DNA from: Elymus sibiricus | Lineage: Eukaryota > Streptophyta > Magnoliopsida > Poales > Poaceae | NCBI GenBank assembly: GCA_039707655.1 | Contig: CM077664.1 | Location: 123,602,485 to 123,666,484, forward strand | Length of the DNA: 64,000 nt | Direction of reading: 5' to 3' | Shown: positions 21,748 through 32,632 of the stretch, one piece after another | How positions within the stretch are numbered: position 1 is the first letter of the stretch | How the letters are laid out: every line of letters starts with the position of its first letter | Made by a program: the position numbers and the translations under genes | Notes under the pieces: model-generated | What the model saw: only the letters and a program-made list of their open reading frames with translations | What the model was told of the DNA's origin: nothing | The model's database searches: none

Positions 21748-21989
21748 ATGATGATTAGATATGATCATTTATCCTAGTTTATTATGCATGTAATTGTTTA
21801 CTTTGGTGTGTGCAAATGTTATGTGTGTAGTTAGTTATGTAATTGGATGTTTAATTTGGTTATGCAATCATGTCCTTATAAGTATATATGTTGTTGCTCT
21901 CTAGATAGAGCATAGATGTTGTGCCAACAGAGCAAATCATATCGCCCACGGGCTAAACTAGGGAACCCGTCGGTGATGATTTCATCAAT
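21748..21989 (+). other. 3' flank of exonuclease-like gene
   Basis: AT-rich, with plant-type far-upstream and near-AATAAA words (TTTATTATGCATGTAATTG, TTTAATTTGGTTATGC). Probably holds the 3' UTR and poly(A) region. No other gene is seen. Confidence 0.45.
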
Positions 21990-22531
21990 CGCTGCCAATT
22001 GTATACCAGCAAGCATTTGTACACAACACACACGTGTTATTAGCAGGAATCGTCCGTGTTGTTATCCGTCTTCCCACACATTTTGGATTACTGACCTGTT
22101 TGCCGTGTATCACACACATCTTGTTAAGTTGAACCATTTTTGTTGTGTTGGGTAATCGCAAACAGTTCATCTGAGTGAACTACATGCCGTATATCGCACA
22201 CACCTTGATCTGGCTGACCGTTTCTATTGTGTTGGGTAATCGCAAACAATTCATCCGAGTGAACTGTATGCCGTATATCGCACACACCTCGATTTGGCTG
22301 ACCGTTTTTGTTGTTCTGGCTCATCGCAAACAGTTCATATGGATCAACTGTATGCCACGTATCGCACACGCAGCTCAAATCTGAATCGTGCTTGATGTCT
22401 CCGCCATAGCACACAATTCGTCTTATTGGTGACGGTTTTATTACGATACCGTTTGTGATTCATGCATCGCACACAGTTTGGTCGGGGGGTCTCTGATTCA
22501 TGTGTCGCGTTAGCAGTCGCCTGCAGTAGTG
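21990..22531 (+). mobile_element. CACTA transposon 3' end (terminal and subterminal region)
   Basis: The segment ends GCCTGCAGTAGTG at 22531, the reverse complement of CACTACTGCAGGC, a classical CACTA terminus. Upstream lie subterminal repeats of about 84 bp (see 22071-22385), expected transposase-binding regions. Three bases outside (CTC, 22532-22534) would be one TSD copy. The 5' terminus is not in the window; the left part was disrupted by Gypsy F. No transposase is visible, so the element may be deleted or non-autonomous. Its left limit here is arbitrary. Confidence 0.75.
22071..22385. repeat. 84-bp subterminal tandem repeats of the CACTA element
   Basis: About four degenerate units contain ATCGCAAACAGTTCAT, the GTATATCGCACACA-type word and GGCTGACCGTTT. 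The word ATCGCAAACA recurs at 22155, 22239 and 22323, an exact 84-base step. Since 84 is a multiple of three, the minus strand shows a long repetitive open frame here, which I do not take as a gene. Confidence 0.8.
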
Positions 22532-23108
22532 CTCGTTCTCTCTCTATCTCACACACATGCACGCACACCCCCTAAGTACGACTATCTCTCACTCCATCAC
22601 ACGCACACGCACTCCCCGCTAGGTATGACTATCTCTCACTCTTCATCACAAACACACGCATTGTGTCTTTCCCTCCCTAGGTCTATCTCGATCTCTCTCG
22701 GGGTATCTTTCTACCGCACACACATCGTGTCTGTCGATCTCCCACCCATATAGTCCCCTCCCGATATCGAGGGGGTCTCTCTATCAAAAACACACCCTCT
22801 CTCCCTCCCCATGCCTCCATTTTCTCCATATGTCTCTCTTGGCCTCTCTTCCTTGTTTGCCAGACCTCTCTTGGACACACGCTAGGGGTCTCTCTCTCTC
22901 CATTGCAAACAACCACACACTATCTCCGTGTATCTCCTCACCTCACTTTCTCTCTCAGAGATGCATGCATGATATGTTTGCATAAGACACGCACACTTTC
23001 TCTCTACTTTATTGTGTGTTGTCCCTTTCTCTTTCACACACACCCCCTCTCTTTTTGCACACTCACTCTTTCTCCTTCACACACACACTTGATCTCTCTC
23101 TAGTTAGG
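22532..23108. repeat. CT/CA-rich low-complexity region
   Basis: Long stretches of CTCTCT, CACACA and TCTATCTC words, on both sides of the Stowaway element. It is probably an expanded and decayed microsatellite. Open frames within it are compositional artefacts. Confidence 0.75.
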
Positions 23109-23110
23109 TA

Positions 23111-23359
23111 CTCTCTCTGGTCCATAGCATATAGATTTTTTGGAAAGTCAAACCTCACAAAGTTTGACCAGGCATGTGGAGAAAAACATTTACATCTGGA
23201 ACGACAAACATATATCATTAGATTCATCACAAGATGTAGTTTCATATTATATATCTTTGGTATTGTAGATATAAATAATTTTTTCTATAAACTTTGTCAA
23301 AGTTACAAAAGTTTGACTTCTCAAAAAATTATAGGCACTACATTATCGAATGGAGGGAG
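23111..23359. mobile_element. Stowaway MITE (Tc1/Mariner type)
   Basis: A 249-bp element between TA dinucleotides (23109-23110 and 23360-23361). It starts CTCTCTCTGGTCC and ends ATCGAATGGAGGGAG, the typical grass Stowaway ends CTCCCTC.../...GAGGGAG with some decay at the left end. The inside is AT-rich and partly self-complementary (AAAGTCAAAC..., ...CAAAAGTTTGACTT). It has no coding capacity. Confidence 0.82.
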
Positions 23360-23361
23360 TA

Positions 23362-23904
23362 TCTCTTTCTCTCTCTCTATCTCTCATGGGCCTCCCCTCT
23401 CACTCGATCTCTCTTTACCGAGGGATTATATGGTCACTGGCTCAACGTATAGCTCCGTATATTGTTTAGTTGACCGGTCAACCAGTCTATATGGTACCTT
23501 GTCAGCTCGTGTTCTCTATCTGAGTGTGCGGGCCCATGTGGTAGTGGGTGAAAATAAATAAAGTAGAGGCCCATCTGCCACGGGGTGAAATAAACAAACT
23601 AGAAACCACTCGCCGTAGCACCCCGCACGCTACTAAATTGAGTGCTCGCTCTTTTGCGTTGAAATAGTAGTACTACTAGATTAACACCTTCTTAGACGCC
23701 ACCACTGACACACACTACGACAACGCACATACACCACTGCGCAGCATGCATGCAAGGACGCACTCGCGCACACCCAACACATATTACACACCAGCACACG
23801 TGTACACCGGCATCGCCGCCGGCTGAGATGGAACACGGCTAGGTGTAAGCAAGCTCTACAGCCTTGATGAAAGTGACTGCATAGGGTGAAGCTGACTTTG
23901 GTAA
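23362..23904. other. Low-copy intergenic sequence
   Basis: CT-rich at first, then mixed sequence with no recognisable gene or element. GTTGACCGGTCAACC at about 23469-23483 is a short near-perfect palindrome. The stretch ends at the CCCGA duplication of Gypsy E and continues at 43996. Confidence 0.5.
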
Positions 23905-23909
23905 CCCGA

Positions 23910-24821
23910 TGTCGGTGTACTAAAGCATGGGTGCCCTCGTACCCTGACTTGTGCACAGGCAGTTGTAGCCTCCTTGACGGCAAGGGCTTGCTGGAGGGTA
24001 ACTATGACTCAGGACTCAAATTCAACAAGACCGTGAAGGAGACCTCAAGGCAGGTCATCAAGAAGTACTATTCTCGTACTGAAGATCAAGATTACCCTTG
24101 CCGGCAAGCTCCATACCGGCAAGGTCAAGAACAAGACTCTGGTTGCTGGTAAGCTCCTTGCCGGCAAGCAACGGCCTAGCATGCTCCGCGTCGGCAAGCT
24201 CGTTCAGTCCCGTTACCGCTCCACCTCATCATCGGCTAGATAAGCACGCGTGATAGGTGTCGAACAGGCAGGCAGTCAACGCAGCTGGGCAGGGCACGTG
24301 TCAGCTTGCCACGCCAGGATTAAATTTAATGCCACCCATCCCTGGGACGTGTCAATGTGACAAGAGGGCGCCAGGATTTACCCAAAGCCTCGCCTCCCCG
24401 ATGTAGCACCTAACGGTGCACTTAATGCGCTTGTCCCACCCCATCTGGAGATAGACGTGGTGACGGTGCAAGTTACTATTCATACTCTGTAAATGACCAT
24501 GTTAGCCTCTGTGGTGACCCCTTGGCCTATAAAAGGAGGCCCACGGCTACACTTAGAACGGTCGAATCTTAGCTCAACTAGACACTGTAGCTGCACTTCC
24601 CGTGCACCTTGCCGGCAAGCTATGCTCTTTGTAACCTTTGAGCTCACATACAATCAAACCGCCATAACAGGAGTAGGGTTTTATGCTCACAGCGGCCCGA
24701 ACCTGGATAAATCGCTGCTTGTGCTCATATCTATTAGCCCCGCTCTTTGTAGTATTTAGATCCCACTTCCGAACCGCAAAGGGATCCTCCCAATTCCATA
24801 GATCGTCATTTTCCCATGACA
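23910..24821 (+). repeat. 5' LTR of Gypsy E
   Basis: TGTCGGTGTACTAAAGC...TTCCCATGACA, 912 bp. Many GCCGGCAAGCT words occur in U3. TATAAAAGG at about 24528-24536 is the likely promoter. It lacks a stretch of about 16 bp present in the 3' LTR (around GGACCGGTGGTACATATC, near 43530). Confidence 0.92.
24528..24536 (+). promoter_or_regulatory. TATA box of Gypsy E 5' LTR
   Basis: TTGGCCTATAAAAGGAGGCC, conserved in the 3' LTR near 43695. About 290 bases remain to the LTR end, as R plus U5. Confidence 0.65.
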
Positions 24822-24824
24822 TCT

Positions 24825-24842
24825 TTGGTGCGCCAGGCAGGG
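24825..24842 (+). other. Primer-binding region of Gypsy E
   Basis: TGGTGCGCCAGGCAGGGG follows the LTR end after three bases and matches the equivalent site of Gypsy D. The primer tRNA was not identified. Confidence 0.65.
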
Positions 24843-24900
24843 GCTCTTATATTATGAATCTGTGTTCATAGTTTGAGTACCGGCTCCATCACCTTCATCG

Positions 24901-25684
24901 ATGGCACCAAAGAAAGAAGACTGGAGCCACGATGGCTCCGACCACCTCCAAGCTGCCTTTTCCCAGGCGTCCAGAGACGACGCAGGCGGCGCAGTCGGAG
25001 TGGGCGCTATGGTTGGGGCGGCCGGAGCAGGAGGCACTGGCGGTGCGGATCCCCTGCATCCCCACCGTGCCGGCGATCGTAGTCAGCACACCGAAGATGG
25101 CGCAGACGGCCAACTCTAACAACCCGCTAGTGAGCACGATCATCCCAGTATTACAATGCGGACCGGTGTGAACCAGGACCCCGCAGCCGCTCCGTCCAAG
25201 GACGGAGCGGCGACGTCCAACAACGCTGCAGCGGGACGTGTGCAGCGACCATCGCAGGATGGGCGCACCATGCTTCCCCGCGGTGCTGGTGGTCCTGGAT
25301 GTTGGTGGGCCCGTTGGTGGGCATGCGCCGCGGCAGCAGTTACATGACGAGCTTCCTCCTGGCCCTGCCAGGAGTCGAACGCCGTGCCGTTCCGTGTTCC
25401 CCGCCATGCCGACCACGGCGGCAGAGGCTATGGCGCGAGTTCAAATGCTTTTGAACTTCACGCCAGCCCCAGACAAAATGGAAGAATGTAGGGCCACTAT
25501 CCAGAGTCTCATTAGTTTTGCTGATCCCGGCAAAACATAGGATGTGGGACCCTCCAGACGACCACCCACAGTGCCGGCAGTACCATCTGGCTGCTGTGCC
25601 GGAGACGGTGCACCAACGGTGCAGTCGCCTACACGCCAACAACCACCACGGTGGCAAGCTCGCCGATTGGATGACTAGGACACC
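24901..25684 (+). pseudogene. Gag N-terminal region, Gypsy E
   Basis: An ATG at 24901 (MAPKKEDWSHDGSDHLQAAF) starts a short frame ending at 25119. Other frames then carry Ala/Pro-rich, low-complexity stretches up to 25684. This matches the poorly conserved N-terminus of Triticeae Gypsy gag, here broken by at least one frame change before the main gag frame opens at 25685. Confidence 0.6.
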
Positions 25685-26869
25685 ATGTCCATGGCATCAT
25701 CGGATCCGCGTGGTCGCCGAGACCAGCGCCAAGTGCTCCATGAACGGCGCAAAGAGGATGCCCGTACAAAGATTGAGCAGCGCCGGGAAGCACACCGTCT
25801 ATCAGACGACCGTGCCGGGCCGGCAACATATGTGCCAGTGCTAGGGTATCCTGGGTGCCTACCTTACGAGGTGGGCTACCCAGCGTTTACTCGTGAGCTG
25901 CGGCAACTGTGCTGGCCGTCCGCCCGCCCCTTCAAACCTGAGCTGCCCGACAAGTACGACAGCATGCTCAGTCCAGCAGAGTTCCTTGGCATCTACACCA
26001 TCGCGGTGCAGGCTACCGGGGGACGCAACGACAAGCTTCTAGCCAACTACTTTCCATTGGTGCTTAGGCCCAACGTAAGATCGTGGTTGATGAACTTGCC
26101 AGAAGGCTCCATTTCTTCTTGGTCGGATCTATGCCATCAATTTGTGGGTGCCTACCAGGGTGGCCACAAGCTCCCTGGTCAGGAGAGCGATTTGCATGTG
26201 ATCCCCCAGAGGAATGGCGAGACCCTCCGCAAGTACATACAGAGGTTCAACCGTGTGCACCACAACATCCCCGATGTTCACCCCGTAGCTGTTTGAACCG
26301 CATTCCACACGAATGTGCGCAACCGCAGAATGCGGTCTGAGATGAATATTGTGAAGGTCAGGACCATCAATGAGTTGTACGCCTTGGCAGACAAGTGTGC
26401 ATGTGCTGACGAAGGGAGGCGACTCCATGGGGAAGATGCTGGCGCCGAAGTCAACTCCGAAGACGACGACGCAGATGATGCATCGACCCCGTAGAAGAAG
26501 AGCCATAAGCGCAATCGGAAGCGCAAAGGCAAGACAGTGATGGCAATTAAGAGCCCCGGCGATGCCAATGCCGCCAAGAAGCCCAAGGCAGAAAGCCCCG
26601 GCAAGGAGGTTGCCGGATGCGCTGACTGCCGGGAGGCTGCGGCGAGCGACAAGAGCGGCAAGGCCAGTGGGCCGTACATCAAGATCCACCATACCAAGGG
26701 CCACGGCCTCTAGGAGTGCCGGCCGGTGGAGCAGCTTGCCGAGAAGCAGAAGCAAGAGTACGAGAAGCGCGATAAGGAGAAGAGCCAGGATGGTGCCGGT
26801 GGATCCGGCAAGCAGAACCGTGGTGGCCGCCGCGGCAAGGCCAAGCAGCCAAAGGCTGCTCAGGGCTAG
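25685..26869 (+). pseudogene. Gag main part, Gypsy E
   Basis: The frame carries an Arg/Glu-rich helical start (RGRRDQRQVLHERRKED), then AFTRELRQLCWPSARPFKPE and the gag domain (YDSMLSPAEFLGIYTIAVQA, VRSWLMNLPEGSISSWSDL, NGETLRKYIQRFNRVHHNIP). It continues with the INELYALADKCACADEGRR stretch and a Lys-rich tail with HHTKGHGL. Stops at 26294-26296 and about 26492, 26711 and 26867 are all in the same frame; at two (before ECRPVEQL and DDGDEDE) glutamine in related elements suggests CAG to TAG. The domain is homologous to gag of D (WLMNLPE-SISSW). Confidence 0.82.
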
Positions 26870-27799
26870 GATGATGGTGATGAGGATGAAGATGAGTCCG
26901 ACAAGGAGTTCCAGAACGCAGTGGACGCCATGTGTGTGGATGGAGGCGCATCTTTGCACTCCTCGCACCGGCAACTGAAGCAATGGATCCGCGAGGTGAA
27001 TGCCGCGGAGCCCGTGATGGGAGCGCAGAAGCCACTCAAGTGGTTGCACACGCCCATCGTCTTTGATGCCGAGGATCACCCTGATCGCACCACTGCAGTC
27101 AGGTGTTTTCAGTTGTTGGTTTCGCCAACAATTCGCAACCTCAGGGTGACGAAGATGTTGGTTGACAGTGGGGCCGGCTTGAACTTGATCTCTCCCGACG
27201 TGATCAAGAGGTTGTATATCCCCGACAAGGATCTTGAGGAGACTGACACGTTCCAAGGGATCAGGCCAGGGAGGAACAAGCCGAAGGGCCAGATCACGCT
27301 GCCGATCACATTTGGTAGCGACCTCAACTACCGGATGGAGAAGATCATCTTCGACGTCGTCAAGATGCCCCTGCCCTACAATGGCATTCTGGGCCGTCCG
27401 GCGCTGGCCAAGTTCATGGTCGCGTCACACTTGGCCTACAATGTCATCAAGATGCCAGGGCCGATGGGGGTCCTCACCATCAAGTCAAACCTCAAGGACG
27501 CAATCATCTGCACCGACAAGCTCTACCAGGAAGCAGTGGCAGCATCTGCCGACAAGGCACCTGCTCCTGCCAGCAAAGCTCCCGGGGGAGGAAAGAAGAA
27601 GAAGAAGTCTGGCAAGACCCCTGATACGGACTCCGGGAAGTGCACTTTAGAGTGCAGCATGCCCGTCGAGGACATACCAGAGGGCTCTACCAGCAAGAGC
27701 AAGAAAGTCAAGGCCTCCGCGCTGGCGACCAAGCAAGTTTCTGCGAGAGAGGATGGGATGAGTGGCTGTTTTTTTGTAAGTGCCACTCTGGGTGACTAA
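26870..27799 (+). pseudogene. Aspartic protease region, Gypsy E
   Basis: The frame contains VTKMLVDSGAGLNLISPDVI with the catalytic D-S-G, ITLPITFGSDLNYRMEKI, and MPLPYNGILGRPALAKFMVA, followed by a Lys-rich linker (GGGKKKKKSGKTPD). It would process gag-pol. The D-S-G and I-L-G motifs are intact, and the region from 26870 to 27796 has no stop. TAA TAG (27797-27802) separates it from RT in the same frame. Confidence 0.85.
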
Positions 27800-27802
27800 T
27801 AG

Positions 27803-28651
27803 GAAAGCCAGCTCGTTGCCTTCCTATGGGCGAATGTCGATGTGTTTGCGTGGCAAGCATCTGACATCCCCGGTGTTCCTTGGGAGGTAATTGAGCACCA
27901 CCTTGCTGTCTGCCCTCATGCGAGACCCGTCAAGCAAAAGGTCAGGAAGCAAGCCTTGGAGCGGCAAGAGTTCATTGCCGAAGAGATCAAGAAGTTGGAA
28001 GCAGCAGGTCTAGTCAGAGGAGTGCTACACCCTACGTGGTTAGCCAATCCAGTTGTAGTGCGCAAGGCAAACGGGAAGTGGAGGCTTTGTATAGACTTCA
28101 CTGATATAAATAAAGCCTGTCCAAAGGACCCTTTCCCTTTGCCGCGCATCGACCAGATTGTAGACTCCACTGCCGGCTGTGATTTACTCTCTTTCCTTGA
28201 TGCCTATTCTGGTTATCATCAGATCTTTATGGCCAAGGAAGATGAGGAGAAAACCGCATTCATCACTCCATGTGGCACATACTGCTTTCTGCGTATGCCT
28301 TTCGGATTGAAGAGTGCCAGGGCAACCTTTGCCAGAGCAGTTCAGATCGGTTTTGAGCCACAGCTGCACAGAAATGTAGAAGCCTATATGGATGATATTG
28401 TGGTCAAGACCAGAGACAAGTCAACCCTGATCCAGGATTTGGAAGAGACATTTGCGAACTTGCACAAGCTCAACTTGAAGCTCAACCCCGAGAAGTGTGT
28501 GTTCGGTGTTCCCGCCGGCAAGCTTCTTGGGTTCTTTGTGTCTCAGAGAGGATTGAAGCTAACCCGACAAGATCAAAGCAATTGAGTAGATGGAAGCACC
28601 GAGACGCGTCTTGCCGGCTGCATTGCCGCCCTCAGTAGGTTCATCTCCAAA
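27803..28651 (+). pseudogene. Reverse transcriptase, Gypsy E
   Basis: The frame opens with ESQLVAFLWANVDVFAWQAS and runs through the complete finger and palm: WLANPVVVRKANGKWRLCID, CPKDPFPLPRIDQIVDSTAG, LSFLDAYSGYHQIFM, CFLRMPFGLKSARATFARAV and the catalytic YMDDIVVKT (about 28386). Next are LNLKLNPEKCVFGVPAGKLLGF and a damaged connection segment. A TGA at 28583-28585 and small indels break the tether before RNase H. All three catalytic aspartates (one in LDAYSGY, two in YMDD) are kept. Confidence 0.9.
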
Positions 28652-30022
28652 TTGGCAGAGCGTGCCTTACCATTCTTCAAGATATTGAAAAAGGCAGGTC
28701 CAGTGAACTGGACTCCAGAAGCGGAGGCCGCGCTCCAAGATTTGAAGGAGTACTTGTCCTCTTCGCCAGTCCTAGTTGCGCCTAGGCCACGAGAAACGTT
28801 GCTGCTATACTTAGCGGTGACGAATCAAGTGGTTAGTGCTACACTTGTGGCTGAAAGAGAGGAAGATGAGGAGGAGGTAGCAGTCGCAGAGCCACGACCC
28901 GACGAGCTGGAATCTTCTCCGGCAAGGTTAGGTGCCGACAAGCCAGAGATTGTGCAAGCCAGCCAGTCAGATCAACAAGTTGTGAAGAAGAAGATGGTGC
29001 AGTGTCCGGTCTACTTTGTCAGCTCCCTCCAGCAAGGGGCTAGGTCAAGGTACTCTAGTGTGCAGAAGCTGCTCTTTGGCCTTCTCATGGGCTTAAGGAA
29101 GCTGTGCCATTATTTTCAAGCACACCCAGTCACCGTCGTCACTCGCTTTCCGTTACAACGCATCTTGAGAAATCCAGAAGCATCCGGCAGGATTGTGGAG
29201 TGGGCAGTAGAGCTGTCGAGCTTTGATTTGAAGTTTGAAAGTACCTCTACAATTCAGAGCAGAGCCTTGGCGGAATTCATTGCTGAATGGACCCCAACGC
29301 CAGATGAAGAAATTCCAGAGACCTCGCTCCCCAGCAAGGAAACTGTTGACGATTGGATCATGTACTTTGATGGTGCTTTCAGAAAAGGCGCCGGTGCCGG
29401 CGTGCTGCTTATAACACCCACCGGAGAGCACCTCAAGTACGTGCTTTAGATGCACTTTCCTAGGGAGCAGGCCACCAACAACACTGCTGAGTACGAAGGA
29501 TTGCTTGCCGGTCTGCGCATCGCAATTGGCCTTGGTATTTGGAAGCTAATTATCAGAGGCGACTCGCAGTTAGTGGTGAGGCAGGTCAACAAGGATTACC
29601 AGAGCCCTTTGATGGAGGCGTACGTTGATGAGGTGAGGAAGTTAGAAGAGCACTTTGACGGTTTGCAAGCAGAGCACATTCCCCGTGCCCAGAATTGGAT
29701 TGCCGACGACCTGTCAAAGCTTGCCGCTCAAAAGATGCATGTGGAACCAGGAACTTTTGTGCTCCATCTGACTCAGCCATCTGTTACACCATCAAGGCTG
29801 GCGAAGAAGAGAAAGCAAGATGTTGGTGGTTACTTTTCGGCAGAGCTGCCAGCAGCCGCCAAGAAAGTGGATACTGCCGACAAGATACCCTTGGCCAGTG
29901 AGCCGCAGTTTCCGGCAAGCCAGATCCTTGCCGTCGAAGCAAGCGCTCCTGCAGAGGAAGAAGTGCCTTTAGTCCTTATTGTCGAGCCACAAGCTCCGGC
30001 ATGGGCACAGCCAATTGTTTAG
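28652..30022 (+). pseudogene. RNase H region, Gypsy E
   Basis: The frame has the tether domain (AERALPFFKILKKAGPVNWT, VLVAPRPRETLLLYLAVTNQ, VYFVSSLQQGARSRYSSVQK) and then an RNase H domain with MYFDGAFRKGAGAGVLLITP, NNTAEYEGLLAGLRIAIGLG and IRGDSQLVVRQVNKDY. The acidic residues expected at the active site (D of FDGA, E of AEYE, D of GDSQ) are present. A TAG at 29447-29449 splits the domain. A long variable linker follows, ending in a TAG at 30020-30022 before integrase. Confidence 0.87.
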
Positions 30023-30482
30023 TTCCTTCAGACAGGAGATCTTCTCGATAAGCAAGAGGACGCAGAAAGAGTAGCCCGTCAATCAAGGATGTACAAGTTT
30101 GATGACAACATTCTATATAGAAAGAGACCCAATGGGGTGAAATTGAAGTGTATCTGCCGGGAGGATGGACAGAGGCTGTTGGAAGAGATGCATGAAGGGA
30201 TGTGTGGCTCTCACATTGGGTCGCGCGCGCTTGTCGGCCAGGCGTTCCATCAAGGATTCTACTAGCCAACAGCCCTTCAAGATGCCTTGGCGGTGGTCAT
30301 CAGATGCGAAGCATGCCAGTTCCACTTGAAGGAGATTCACCAGCTAGCTCAAGCCCTCCAAACGATCCCTCTTTCCTAGCCTTTCTCGGTTTGGGGGCTC
30401 GACATCGTTGGCCCCTTCTCCCGTGCTACCGGGGGCTTTGAATTCTTGTACGTTGCAATCAACAAGTTTACAAAGTGGCTTG
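30023..30482 (+). pseudogene. Integrase N-terminal part, Gypsy E
   Basis: In the same frame are the zinc-binding module (LLEEMHEGMCGSHIGSRALV, RCEACQFHLK; an H-H-C-C pattern) and the start of the catalytic core (VWGLDIVGPFSRATGGFEFL, YVAINKFTKW) with the first catalytic aspartate. Two TAG codons occur where related elements have tryptophan (FY-PTAL and LS-PFSVWG), fitting TGG to TAG. The frame stops at the 3' LTR of copy B and resumes at 40340. Confidence 0.87.
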
Positions 30483-32061
30483 TGTAGGATCGAAAGTATG
30501 TCTAGAGTGGGGGGGTGATTAGACTACTTGACCAAATAAAAACCTAACCTTTTCCCAATTTTAGATGTAGGCAGATTTTAGCAAGAACGCAAGTCAAGCA
30601 TCACCCTATACATGCAATTCTAAGAGTGTAGCAGCGGAAAGTAAACAATTGCATATGTAAGTAAAGGAGGGGATCGGAGATTTCAAACGCAATGAAGACA
30701 CGATGGTTTTTGGCATGGTTCCGATAGGTGGTGCTATCGTACATCCACGTTGATGGAGACTTCAACCCCTGGAGGGTAACGGCTGCGCGAGTCCATGGAG
30801 GGCTCCACCCACGAAGGGTCCACGAAGAAGCAACCTTGTCTATTCCACCATGGCTTACTTCCACGAAGGACTAGCCTCACTCGAGGTAGATCTTCATGAA
30901 GTAGGCAATCTCCTTGCCCTTACAAACTCCTTGGTTCAACTCCACATCATGTCGGAGGCTCCCAAGTGACACCTAACCAATCTTGGAGACACCACTCTCC
31001 AAAAGGTAATAGACGGTGTGTTGTTGATGAAATCCTTGCTCTTGTGCTTCAAATGATAGTCTCCCCAACACTCAAACAACTCCTCATAGATTTGGCTATG
31101 GTGGAAGAAGGATTTGAGTGGAAAGCAACTTGGGAAAGGCTAGAAATCAAGGTTCAAATGGTTGGATTGGAATGTCTTGATCTCAACACATGAGTAGGTG
31201 GTTCTCTCTCAGAAAATGTGTGGTGGAAGTGTAGGCACGTTCTGATGGCTCTCCTTTCTTAGAAGGAAGTGGTGGAGGGGTATATATAGCCTCCACACAA
31301 GATCCTACCATTACACACTTTTGACCCAACTCGGTGGCACCGATCAGAAATCTCGGTGGCACCGAACAGTGTAAAAGATATGAACGTTAGGAAACTCGGT
31401 GGGACCAACTGGAACAACTCGGATGGACCAAAGTGCAATGGTTAGGGCAAACCTCGTCTTGGTGGCACCGATTGCATCAACTCGGTAGGACCGAAGTGAA
31501 GCAATAAGGCAATAGAGAGTTGGCACGCCATCTCGGTGAGACCGATTTGCAAAACTCGATGAGACCGAAGTAAGTACAAACAATTACAGAGAGTTGGAAG
31601 GCCATCTCGGTGGGACTGAGATCCATATCGGTGGATCCGATTTGTTAGGGTTTTGGGAGTGGCTAAGTCCAGATGAACTCGGTGGCTCCGGATAGGAAAT
31701 TTTGGTGGGGCCAAGTTGGAAAGTAGGTTTTGGACATATTTGGATGGAGAAAGTGGCTGAGGGATTTGGAGTACTGTCACTAAGCACTTGAGCAAAAAGA
31801 CCATTAAGCAACGCCTCATCCCCTTTTAATAGTATTGGCTTTCCTATGGACTCAATGTGATCTTGGATCACTAAACCAAAAATGTAGAGTCTTGATCTTT
31901 TGCCAATCTATGTCCTTAGCATTTTGAGGGGTCCACATCTCTAGTCCTTGCCATGCCAATCATTGAACATCCTGAAATCTTTAACTTGAATGGACATTAG
32001 TTCAATGAGATATATGTTGTTATGAATTACCAAAGCCACCAAGGGAGCAAATGTGCTTTCA
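30483..32061 (-). repeat. 3' LTR of copy B
   Basis: About 1.58 kb, TG...CA, with the palindrome array at about 31330-31690 and a minus-strand TATATATA at about 31281-31289. A polypurine tract adjoins at 32062-32075. Confidence 0.92.
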
Positions 32062-32632
32062 ATCTCCCCCTTTTTGGTAATTGATGACAACATATAGATC
32101 AAAGCTTCGACAAATGATTAAATGAATGAAATACATCGTCGCTTTGAGAAGTATGTGATAAGCAAGAGCTCCCCCTAAATTTGTGCATTATTAAGAATTT
32201 GCGTTTGAATGCAAATGCACAATCGATTAGGATCATGGGTCACTCTTCCATGTCACATACAGCTTGGTGGAGTGCGCAAAATGATATGAGTAGAATAGTA
32301 GGCACGCATTACCAACACAAGTTAATGATCATACAAAGATAATGATAAGTATAAGCATTAAGCATCACATAAAGCATAGTATGATCAATCACACATGTGG
32401 AATCTCACAGACATAATGATCAAAGTACTTCAAAGTATCTCACACACGTAGTATCAAGCACACATCAAATCAAAGTACCATAAAGCAAATAGTAGCAAAA
32501 GAACTCGAGAAAAACCAACGAGCAAAGCAAAGCAAGATACTCTCTCTCTCGAAGCCTAAGATCTATACAAATTCTCCCCCTTTGGCAACAAGTACCAAAA
32601 AGCTCAAATAGGTATAAGACTAATGCGGCACT

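Noticed and set aside
20890..21768. Minus-strand frame of 292 codons opposite the exonuclease-like gene
   Set aside because: The + strand has TATA, ATG and conserved exonuclease-fold motifs. The antisense frame is a GC shadow.
22124..22414. Minus-strand frame of 96 codons with a repeating peptide (VCDIRHTVHSDELFAITQHN)
   Set aside because: It is the translation of the 84-bp CACTA subterminal repeat. 84 is a multiple of three, so the frame stays open by periodicity. No start or codon context supports a gene.
26129..27256. Minus-strand frame of 375 codons opposite gag/protease of Gypsy E
   Set aside because: The sense strand has clear gag and protease motifs in the same interval. The antisense frame is Leu/Ala-rich shadow coding from GC-rich codons, with no family features.
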